Source: Flavobacteriaceae bacterium (GTDB lineage: Bacteria > Bacteroidota > Bacteroidia > Flavobacteriales > Flavobacteriaceae). From it: a stretch of DNA of 7,469 bases. Both the position numbers and the translations under genes were made by a program. Positions 1 through 5,373 of this stretch are shown here, one piece after another; positions within the stretch are counted from its first letter, which is position 1; every line of letters starts with the position of its first letter. Under the pieces are notes generated by a model. The model did not search any database. It was not told the DNA's origin and was given only the letters and a program-made list of their open reading frames with translations. The DNA is taken from assembly GCA_015493405.1 (NCBI GenBank), contig WGDF01000105.1, positions 1 to 7,469 of the forward strand, written 5' to 3'.

Positions 1-41
1 ACATGAATTTTTATATAATCGGTAAAATTACCTTCTGTCAT
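1..41 (-). CDS. obgE: GTPase Obg (ObgE/CgtA), N-terminal fragment cut by window edge
   Basis: Reading leftward from the ATG at 41-39, the frame is open to the window edge and gives MTEGNFTDYIKIHV. This matches what I know of the start of Bacteroidota Obg proteins (MTEGNF-DY-KI-V), the first strand of the glycine-rich Obg fold. Obg is an essential ribosome-associated GTPase involved in 50S maturation and stringent-response control. Only 13 codons and two bases are present, so no GTPase motif can be seen and the call rests on this short match plus synteny: obg directly follows adenylate kinase in many Flavobacteriia. It starts 27 bases after the hpt-adk stop on the same strand. No promoter-like element is visible in the gap, so co-transcription with hpt-adk is inferred. 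Confidence 0.82.
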   Translation of the reverse strand, partial: MTEGNFTDYIKIH

Positions 42-68
42 AATAAATTAATTCTGATTTGGGCCAAG

Positions 69-1190
69 TTAGGAACGCAATTTAATGCTATTTATGACAT
101 CCAATAAACGTTGGTTTACTTCATCAATATTTCCCACGCCATTAACTTCGTGGTATTTATTTTGTTTTTTATAATATTCTTTAACGGGCTCTGTCAGATT
201 ATGATATTGATCTAAACGGTGTTTAATCGTTTGTTCATTATCATCAGAACGACCACTGGTTTTGCCGCGTTCCAAGAGTCTCTTAATCAAGCGCTCTTCA
301 GGGACATCTAAAGCAATAAGGGCATCAATAATTAAATCTTTTTCGGCCATTAAGCGGTCTAAAAATTCGGCTTGTTTAACCGTTCGGGGAAAGCCATCAA
401 AAATAAGACCTTTGATATTGGGATCGGAAATGATTTCCTTGATCATATCAATGGTAATTTCATCGGGAACTAAATCGCCCTTATCAATATATGATTTGGC
501 TTTTTGTCCCAGTGGGGTTTTATTTTTGATATGATGTCTAAATAAATCGCCGGTAGCAATATAAGTTAGGCCGAGTTTATCTTTGAGTATTTGGGCTTGC
601 GTGCCTTTGCCGGCTCCAGGAGGGCCGAAAAGTATGAAATCAATCATTTTGTTGTCTTTTAATCTATATATTTCAGGTAAATTTCTGCCTAATTCATCGT
701 AATCTAAACCATAACCTACAATAAATTTATTGGGAATTTCCATTCCGACAAAATCAACGGGATAAGATTTGGTATAAGCTTCAGGTTTGTAAAATAAAGT
801 GGCAATCTTTAAGTCTGCCGGTTCTTTTTTTTGCAATTCATCGATAATTTTTTCCAATGTATTGCCGGTATCAACGATATCTTCTAATACAATGACTTTT
901 TTATCTTTAATCAAATCGGCATCAATATCGACTAAAATTTGAACTTCGCCGGATGATTGCGTGCCATGATATGATTTGAGGCGGTAAAATTCGAAAACAG
1001 CTTTTTGATTGTATTGTTTGGCCAAGTCTGCTGAAAAAACAAAAGAACCTTTTAAAACAACTACAAATACAATAGTCTCATCTCCCGCATATGCAGCAAT
1101 TTCTTGTGTTAGTTTTGTAATGGCTCGTGCAATTTCCGCCTTACGGATGTAAGGTATAAAAGTTTTATCGTGAAGGCGAATTTCTTTCAT
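69..1190 (-). CDS. Bifunctional hypoxanthine phosphoribosyltransferase / adenylate kinase fusion
   Basis: Predicted 373-residue fusion protein. The N-terminal part (about 1-178) is a hypoxanthine phosphoribosyltransferase, converting hypoxanthine (probably also guanine) plus PRPP to the nucleotide. It has LKGSFVF at 46-52, the flexible catalytic loop SYHGTQSSGEV from about 73, the PRPP-binding motif VLEDIVDTGNTL at 101-112, and the base-binding region with GYGLDYDE near 159-166. After a short linker, Met182 begins a complete adenylate kinase (ATP + AMP to 2 ADP): P-loop GPPGAGKGT 189-197, TGDLFR 213-218, GDLVPDE 238-244, DGFPRT 265-270 and a short LID beginning RGKTSGR near 308 without zinc cysteines. 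Such fusions are known in Flavobacteriia. I chose the ATG at 1190 over an in-frame TTG at 1208, because the TTG sits inside the -7 promoter box and homologues start near MKEIRLHDK. Cytoplasmic. Likely co-transcribed with obgE. Confidence 0.95.
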   Translation of the reverse strand: MKEIRLHDKTFIPYIRKAEIARAITKLTQEIAAYAGDETIVFVVVLKGSFVFSADLAKQYNQKAVFEFYRLKSYHGTQSSGEVQILVDIDADLIKDKKVIVLEDIVDTGNTLEKIIDELQKKEPADLKIATLFYKPEAYTKSYPVDFVGMEIPNKFIVGYGLDYDELGRNLPEIYRLKDNKMIDFILFGPPGAGKGTQAQILKDKLGLTYIATGDLFRHHIKNKTPLGQKAKSYIDKGDLVPDEITIDMIKEIISDPNIKGLIFDGFPRTVKQAEFLDRLMAEKDLIIDALIALDVPEERLIKRLLERGKTSGRSDDNEQTIKHRLDQYHNLTEPVKEYYKKQNKYHEVNGVGNIDEVNQRLLDVINSIKLRS

Positions 1191-1205
1191 TTTGTTTAGA
1201 AAATG

Positions 1206-1238
1206 CAAAAATAGACTTTTATTTATAAAGAATCAAAA
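1206..1238 (-). promoter_or_regulatory. Bacteroidota-type promoter of hpt-adk
   Basis: On the minus strand there is TTTTG (1238-1234), exactly 20 bases, then TATTTTTG (1213-1206), a perfect match to the TAnnTTTG -7 element used by the primary sigma factor of Bacteroidota. Transcription should start near 1200, leaving a leader of about ten bases before the ATG at 1190. This is the clearest promoter in the window and indicates that hpt-adk is transcribed independently of the upstream cdaA gene. The call is by consensus only. Confidence 0.7.
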
Positions 1239-1264
1239 TTATTTTGGTTGCACCAATTCCCAAT

Positions 1265-2038
1265 TTAATTTAAATCATATTTAATAATCTGCGTCAAATC
1301 ATCATAAGTTTTGAAAGGAATGAATTTTCCTTCTTTAACATATGATACTTTGCCTGTTTCTTCGGAAACTACCAAGGCTACGGCATCGGTGCTTTGTGTA
1401 ATACTGATAGCTGCACGGTGACGCAGGCCGTATGTTTGGGGTAATTTTATTTCTCCCGAAATGGGCAAAACAGTACGTGTCGCTGTGATTTTATTGCCTT
1501 CTATAATCACGGCGCCATCGTGTAACGGTGCATTTTTAAAAAATATACTTTCTAGAATTGGCGCATTCACTTCAATATCCATTCGATCGCCTGTTTGTTT
1601 TAAAAAATCAAGATTCGAATTGCGCTTAAAAATAATCAGCGCACCTGTTTTGGTTTGACTTAAATCTTTAACTGCTTTTATAATAGCATCGACGTCAGTT
1701 TGTGTTGAAGGCATTTGCCTGAACCCCAATTTGTTCATTAAATTACCCGAAGGGCTAAATTTACTCGACCCAATCATCAGCAAAAACCGCCTGATTTCCT
1801 GTTGAAAAACAATAATTAAAGCTAACACACCAAGACCTAAAAACTTGCCTAGCAATTCAGATAACAGATTCATTTGCAATGATTTAGTCAATAACCAAAT
1901 CAAATATAAAATAGCAATACCGATAAAAATATTGATAGCAACTGTGCCTTTAATCAGTTTATAAAAATAATATAATAACAAGGCTACTAAAAAAATATCG
2001 ATAAAATCTATGACTCTAAAATTGACAAAGTCAAACAT
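1265..2038 (-). CDS. cdaA: Membrane diadenylate cyclase CdaA (DisA_N/DAC domain)
   Basis: 257-residue CdaA-type (DacA/YbbP) diadenylate cyclase, making cyclic di-AMP from two ATP. Three hydrophobic helices at about 11-28, 34-52 and 63-79 anchor it in the inner membrane. The cytoplasmic catalytic DAC domain follows from about 112, with GALIIF 132-137, the DGA motif in PLHDGAVII (174-176), the RHR motif in YGLRHRAA (206-208) and SEETG 225-229. Both catalytic motifs are intact and the length is usual for the family, so the enzyme should be active. It lies 9 bases downstream of the lipoprotein gene on the same strand, so the two are probably one transcript. In Firmicutes cdaA sits with cdaR and glmM, and in many Bacteroidota (from memory) it follows folP; neither arrangement is seen here. 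c-di-AMP commonly governs potassium, osmotic and envelope homeostasis. Confidence 0.95.
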   Translation of the reverse strand: MFDFVNFRVIDFIDIFLVALLLYYFYKLIKGTVAINIFIGIAILYLIWLLTKSLQMNLLSELLGKFLGLGVLALIIVFQQEIRRFLLMIGSSKFSPSGNLMNKLGFRQMPSTQTDVDAIIKAVKDLSQTKTGALIIFKRNSNLDFLKQTGDRMDIEVNAPILESIFFKNAPLHDGAVIIEGNKITATRTVLPISGEIKLPQTYGLRHRAAISITQSTDAVALVVSEETGKVSYVKEGKFIPFKTYDDLTQIIKYDLN

Positions 2039-2047
2039 AATTATTTC

Positions 2048-2743
2048 TTATGGTGTAAAGATAAATATTTTTGGGCTTAGTTCGGTATGCGGCAACAAAT
2101 TGTTTTTAAAAAAGGTATAAATATCTATAAACCGGTTAAAACTTGTATTTTTATCAAAATTCAAATACAATCGTTTTTTTGAGTTATTTTGCTTGTCTAA
2201 CGATTTTAAACGGTCTAAAATTTGTTTTTTAGACTTATCCGGATTGAAAACCAGACTGTCGTTTAAAATCATTTTATGCGGATAAACCCACAAATGAATT
2301 TTATCAAAATCTTTATCGGCCTGATTATAGGTCTTGAAATAAGTTTGAGACCTATAAAAATCAGGCATCAATTCCAAATGAGTAGCTTCAACAAAAGAAA
2401 CTTTCTTTTGCAAACTATCTAAGTAAGAAAAGAACAATTGGCCTTTGCCATCAGAGTGCATAGACTTTTTGTGTCTTTTTTTAATGACCTTTTGCAAAGC
2501 CGGAAGCAATTGCTTCAGTTTGAGCCTTTTGTCAGCAGCTACGAGCCACTTGGTAGTAGATATGGTCTGGCCCAACTTGGCATCGGCTAAGGTATCGTTC
2601 CCTTTAATCTCCATTAAAATATATATGGGCGAATTGTTCCATATTTCATGTATGCCGGCATTGTCATTTACCGGTATTTTAACGTCTTTGGGTTTACACG
2701 ACATAAAAAATGCCGATAAAACAATCATGTATAAAAATTTCAT
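2048..2743 (-). CDS. Putative lipoprotein of unknown function, possible ExbD-like C-terminal domain
   Basis: 231 residues; I cannot assign it to a named family. Residues 1-16 look like a lipoprotein signal: positively charged start, hydrophobic LYMIVLSAFF, then FMSC with Cys16 as the lipidation site (Phe rather than Leu at -3 is slightly off the classical lipobox). A lysine-rich middle (about 65-95, including KRLKLKQLL) is followed by a mixed alpha/beta region. From about 148 the pattern reads strand (IHLWVYPHKMIL), helix (KKQILDRLKSL), strand with acidic residue (RLYLNFDKN, 191-199), helix (FNRFIDIYTFFKNN), final strand (KIFIFTP). This is the order of elements in the periplasmic domain of ExbD/TolR, and it can be aligned by eye with the ExbD at 4172-4564. 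That relationship is inference. It heads a probable operon with cdaA, whose ATG follows 9 bases later, and is divergent from the DUF5606 gene. Confidence 0.82.
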   Translation of the reverse strand: MKFLYMIVLSAFFMSCKPKDVKIPVNDNAGIHEIWNNSPIYILMEIKGNDTLADAKLGQTISTTKWLVAADKRLKLKQLLPALQKVIKKRHKKSMHSDGKGQLFFSYLDSLQKKVSFVEATHLELMPDFYRSQTYFKTYNQADKDFDKIHLWVYPHKMILNDSLVFNPDKSKKQILDRLKSLDKQNNSKKRLYLNFDKNTSFNRFIDIYTFFKNNLLPHTELSPKIFIFTP

Positions 2744-2768
2744 TTTATCTTTGTCCTAATTTTTTTTT

Positions 2769-2776
2769 CAAAGGTA
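2769..2776 (-). promoter_or_regulatory. Possible -7 element for the lipoprotein-cdaA unit
   Basis: Read on the minus strand this is TACCTTTG, a full match to the Bacteroidota TAnnTTTG element, 25 bases before the lipoprotein ATG. No convincing TTTG box is present 19-21 bases further upstream, so the promoter is only half supported. The 86-base divergent gap must also hold the DUF5606 promoter, for which I see no good match. Confidence 0.38.
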
Positions 2777-2829
2777 TTAATTTTTGGAATAATTATTGAA
2801 TTAAAGAAAACTTAAATAAAATAGAGAAG

Positions 2830-3273
2830 ATGACAGATTACAAAATTATTAGTATCTCCGGCAAAAGCGGCTTATTCAAATTGCTTACCACAACAAAATC
2901 AGGTATCATAGCAGAATCTTTAAAAGAAGGCAAACGAATTATGGCGCCTTTTACCAATATTTCAGCTTTAGATGAAATCGCCATTTATACTTATGAAGAA
3001 GAAGTTCCTCTTTGGGAAGTTTTTAAAAAAATTGCCGAAAAAGAAGAATTTTCAAACAGCATTGATCATAAATCAGACAAAAAAACACTCGAAAGCTATT
3101 TTAAAGAAATATTACCGGAATATGATGAAGACCGTGTATATCCATCTCATATCAAAAAAATTGTGCAATGGTATAACTTACTTCAAGATGCCGATCTTTT
3201 AAAAGATTATTTATCAAAAAAAGAAGCGGCAGAAAAGGACGAAGCAAATAAAGATGAAACACCCGAATCATAA
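2830..3273 (+). CDS. DUF5606 family protein (Bacteroidota-specific, unknown function)
   Basis: 147-residue soluble protein with no signal peptide or membrane segment. The N-terminus (ISISGKSGLFKLLTTTKSG, then GIIAES and ISALDEIAIYTYEEEVPL) matches the DUF5606 domain at about 3-50, which I recognise as widespread in Bacteroidota. The middle part contains LPEYDEDRVYPSHIKKIVQW (95-114), the conserved acidic-tyrosine signature of the adjoining domain usually annotated with it (DUF6852). The last about 20 residues are Lys/Glu/Asp/Ala-rich and probably disordered. No biochemical function is known to me. The N-terminal beta-rich segment recalls small beta-barrel folds, but that is a guess. In other flavobacteria I recall this gene beside peptide deformylase and ruvX; here it stands alone, divergent from the lipoprotein gene and 169 bases before exbB. 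Confidence 0.88.
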   Translation: MTDYKIISISGKSGLFKLLTTTKSGIIAESLKEGKRIMAPFTNISALDEIAIYTYEEEVPLWEVFKKIAEKEEFSNSIDHKSDKKTLESYFKEILPEYDEDRVYPSHIKKIVQWYNLLQDADLLKDYLSKKEAAEKDEANKDETPES

Positions 3274-3295
3274 CCTCATTTTATTTAAAAAATTG

Positions 3296-3322
3296 AATCT
3301 GAAGTCAATTGACAATCAGATT
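3296..3322. repeat. Inverted repeat enclosing a 10-base palindrome, upstream of exbB
   Basis: AATCTGA (3296-3302) and TCAGATT (3316-3322) are perfect 7-base inverted arms. Between them lies GTCAATTGAC (3304-3313), itself a perfect palindrome, offset by one base on the left and two on the right. As RNA it could fold into a stem with a small internal loop and an AATT tip. It begins 23 bases after the DUF5606 stop and ends 120 bases before exbB. It could be a terminator or a two-fold-symmetric protein-binding site. No T-run follows it on the plus strand, whereas on the minus strand the arms are followed by CAATTTTTT. The rest of the 3274-3442 gap is AT-rich; I find no full-consensus promoter for exbB in it. 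Confidence 0.5.
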
Positions 3323-3442
3323 TGCGAAAAATTCCCTTTCTAATGATAATTAGGCTATTAATCGCACAACTATAATAAAAAATGTATATTTTCGTTTATT
3401 ATTTAATCACCATTCTAAATTTATATTAAATACAACCCTATT

Positions 3443-4165
3443 ATGAATTTACTCTCCTTATTGCAAGCAACACAAGTCCAAGACAGCTTAGCACAAGCCG
3501 GAAAAATGGCCGGTGAAGTTCTACCCCAAGAAAAAAAATTGCGGGTCATCGATTTAATTATGAACTCAGGCGCCGGCGGCATTATTATTATTGCCATTCT
3601 TTTTGTAATGCTTTTCGTCGCCTTGGTTATTTATTTTGAACGCTTATCAGCTATTAAAGCGGCAGCCAAAGTAGATCCCAATTTTATGAATCAAATTAAA
3701 GCTTATATCAAATCGGGGAATATTGATGGGGCCAAAATGCTCTGCAAACAATATGACACATCAGTTGCCAATTTGATTGAAAAAGGTGTCAGCCGGATTG
3801 GAAAACCCTTGGACGACATTAATAAAGCCATAGAAAATGCCGGTAAATTAGAAGTTTACAAATTGGAAAAAAATGTCAGTACCTTAGCCACCATAGCCGG
3901 TGCAGGTCCTATGATTGGGTTCTTGGGAACTGTTATTGGTATGATTTTGGCTTTTCATAATATGGCTAGCGGCGGTGGCAAAATTGAAGTCAGCTCATTG
4001 GCACAAGGTATTTATACCGCTATGACCACAACTGTAGCCGGTTTAATCGTGGGTATTATAGCTTATATTGCTTATAACCATTTAGTCGTCAAAACCGATA
4101 AAGTTGTCCATTTGATGGAAGCCAATGCGGTTGAATTTCTTGATTTACTCAACGAACCCAGTTAA
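3443..4165 (+). CDS. exbB: ExbB/TolQ/MotA-family proton channel protein
   Basis: 240-residue inner-membrane subunit of a TonB-ExbB-ExbD motor, which uses the proton gradient to energise outer-membrane transport. A short N-terminal segment precedes TM1 (about 45-65, followed by the family's FERL at 65-68), then a cytoplasmic domain with the helical KSGNIDGAKMLCKQ and an invariant-looking IENAGKLEVYKLEKNVSTLA (130-149). TM2 contains GPMIGFLGTVIGM (155-167) and TM3 spans about 189-212, ending IAYNHLV. Aligned with E. coli ExbB, Thr148 and Thr181 correspond to Thr163 and Thr197, but the TM3 Glu176 corresponds to Thr192 (GIYTAMTTT). The C-terminus ends FLDLLNEP, as I recall in flavobacterial relatives. 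It is first in a cluster with exbD 6 bases downstream. TolQ is an alternative name, but the adjacent TonB-like protein favours ExbB. Confidence 0.94.
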   Translation: MNLLSLLQATQVQDSLAQAGKMAGEVLPQEKKLRVIDLIMNSGAGGIIIIAILFVMLFVALVIYFERLSAIKAAAKVDPNFMNQIKAYIKSGNIDGAKMLCKQYDTSVANLIEKGVSRIGKPLDDINKAIENAGKLEVYKLEKNVSTLATIAGAGPMIGFLGTVIGMILAFHNMASGGGKIEVSSLAQGIYTAMTTTVAGLIVGIIAYIAYNHLVVKTDKVVHLMEANAVEFLDLLNEPS

Positions 4166-4171
4166 GCAATT

Positions 4172-4564
4172 ATGGATATCAGAGGAAGAAATAAAGTCAG
4201 TCCGGAATTTAGCATGTCATCAATGACCGACATCGTATTTTTGTTGTTGATATTTTTTATGTTAACTTCTACCTTAGTCACAACAAATGCTCTGGATTTA
4301 GTTTTACCCAAAGCCAAAGGTAAAACCGAACACAGTCAAAATTTGTCGGTGAGTATTAATAAAAAATTGGATTACTACATCAATAAAAAAAGAGTGGCTA
4401 AAAATAACTTGGAAACCCACTTAAAAGCTATGCTGTCCAAAGAAAAAAAGCCCGTCATTATTTTACGCGTAGAAGAAGGCGTCCCGATAGAAAATGCCGT
4501 TTATGTGATGGATATTGCCAATAGAAACAACTATAAAGTTATCCTGGCTGTCAGGCCAAAATAG
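4172..4564 (+). CDS. exbD: ExbD/TolR-family biopolymer transport protein
   Basis: 130 residues: a short cytoplasmic tail, one membrane helix and a periplasmic domain, the standard ExbD layout. The signature MTDIVFLLLIFFMLTSTLV (18-36) carries the channel aspartate Asp20, equivalent to E. coli ExbD Asp25, which lies within the ExbB pore and is needed for proton use. LDLVLPKAKG (41-50) follows directly, then strands and helices ending VIILRVEEGVPIENAVYVMD and a final ILAVRPK strand. Everything needed for function appears present. It lies 6 bases after exbB and 10 bases before the tonB-like gene, so these three are almost certainly co-transcribed. TolR is the alternative family name. Confidence 0.95.
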   Translation: MDIRGRNKVSPEFSMSSMTDIVFLLLIFFMLTSTLVTTNALDLVLPKAKGKTEHSQNLSVSINKKLDYYINKKRVAKNNLETHLKAMLSKEKKPVIILRVEEGVPIENAVYVMDIANRNNYKVILAVRPK

Positions 4565-4574
4565 ATTTTTTTAA

Positions 4575-5372
4575 ATGCCACAAAACAGTAAACATCAAAA
4601 AAAAGCTTTGATTGAAGCCACTATCGTTATGATATTGCTCATCATTCTTATGTTTATCAGTGGCATGACCTACCTCGATCCCCCTCCGGAAACAGGCATA
4701 GCGGTTAATTTCGGCACCAGTCGTCTCGGTAAAGGTTTAATGCAACCGCAACATCACAATGTGCCTAAGCCGGTCAAACCGAAAACACAACAAGAACAGA
4801 TTTCGCAACCGGAAGTCAAAGATAATGTTCTAACTCAAACCACCGAAGATGCTCCGGTTATTAAAGATAAACCGACAAAACCGAAACCCAAGCCGAAACC
4901 GAAACCTAAGCCTAAACCCAAACCGGATCAAAATATTACTGACATTCTCAATAATGTCAATCAAGCGCCGGGCGAGACAACCAACCATGCATCGGGTGAA
5001 GGAAATGATCAGCAAGCCGGCGATAAAGGAGATACATCCGGCGATCCTAATGCTTCCGGATATTATGGTAATGGTGGACATAACGGTGGTGGCGGAACCG
5101 GCAACTATCGCTTAGGCAGTCGTAGAGCGCTCAATAAACCCAAACCCAATTACCAATGTAATGAGGAAGGTCGTGTTGTCGTCAAAATTTTGGTCAATAA
5201 AAACGGCAAAGTCATCAAAGCCATTCCGGGCATTAAAGGCAGCACGAACAATGCGCCTTGTTTATTAAATGCTGCCAGACAAGCCGCTTTAAATACCAAA
5301 TGGACAGCTGATGCTAAAGCCCCCGACACCCAAATAGGAAAAATTATTTATAATTTTAAAGTTACCGAATAA
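4575..5372 (+). CDS. TonB-like energy transducer of flavobacterial type
   Basis: 265 residues with TonB architecture. A basic cytoplasmic N-terminus (KHQKK) precedes one membrane helix at about 12-32; then comes MTYLDPPPETGIAVNFGTS, a stretch I associate with this Bacteroidota subfamily. A long, probably disordered periplasmic spacer follows: eight Lys-Pro pairs at 102-117, a low-complexity Gly/Asn/Asp/Ser segment at about 138-178, then NKPKPNY. The C-terminal domain (about 193-263) has NEEGRVVVKILVNKNGKVIK, two cysteines (195 and 229) that could pair, and GKIIYNFK, matching the TonB C-terminal fold that contacts the TonB box of outer-membrane receptors. It follows exbB and exbD directly, which supports the role. 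Its stop is one base from the folC start. I leave out the symbol tonB because such genomes carry several TonB paralogues. Confidence 0.87.
   Translation: MPQNSKHQKKALIEATIVMILLIILMFISGMTYLDPPPETGIAVNFGTSRLGKGLMQPQHHNVPKPVKPKTQQEQISQPEVKDNVLTQTTEDAPVIKDKPTKPKPKPKPKPKPKPKPDQNITDILNNVNQAPGETTNHASGEGNDQQAGDKGDTSGDPNASGYYGNGGHNGGGGTGNYRLGSRRALNKPKPNYQCNEEGRVVVKILVNKNGKVIKAIPGIKGSTNNAPCLLNAARQAALNTKWTADAKAPDTQIGKIIYNFKVTE
4878..4925 (+). repeat. Lys-Pro dipeptide-coding tandem repeat inside the tonB-like gene
   Basis: Eight consecutive Lys-Pro codon pairs (residues 102-117). Both the Lys codons (AAA, AAG) and the Pro codons (CCG, CCC, CCT) vary between units, so the six-base repeat is degenerate at the DNA level. 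In TonB proteins such Pro-Lys stretches form a stiff extended rod across the periplasm. The synonymous variation suggests the repeat is old and kept for its protein sequence rather than freshly expanded by slippage. Confidence 0.8.
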
Positions 5373-5373
5373 A

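Noticed and set aside
645..1190. hpt and adk as two separate genes joined by a sequencing error
   Set aside because: The frame is continuous across the linker with no stop, both domains are full length, and this fusion is known in Flavobacteriia.
1244..1256. Hairpin TTGGT-TGC-ACCAA between cdaA and hpt-adk, as a terminator for cdaA
   Set aside because: The stem is only 5 pairs and on the minus strand is followed by AATAATTTTG rather than a T-run; the downstream bases are better explained as the hpt-adk promoter box.
2445..2759. 104-residue plus-strand frame antisense to the lipoprotein gene
   Set aside because: No recognisable family and no promoter; the opposite strand encodes a protein with a credible signal peptide and even secondary-structure pattern.
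2778..2786. TAATTTTTG as a DUF5606 promoter element
   Set aside because: The spacing inside the element is one base too long, and the only upstream TTTG (2750-2753) is 24 bases away, outside the usual range.
3385..3394. TATATTTTCG as an exbB -7 element
   Set aside because: It needs at least one mismatch to TAnnTTTG and has no TTTG/TTG box at 19-21 bases upstream, so the exbB promoter is left unassigned.
4830..5115. Open frames on both strands overlapping the Lys-Pro and Gly-rich part of the tonB-like gene
   Set aside because: They mirror the low-complexity repeat (for example Arg/Phe-rich runs opposite the Lys-Pro codons) and lack any recognisable domain.
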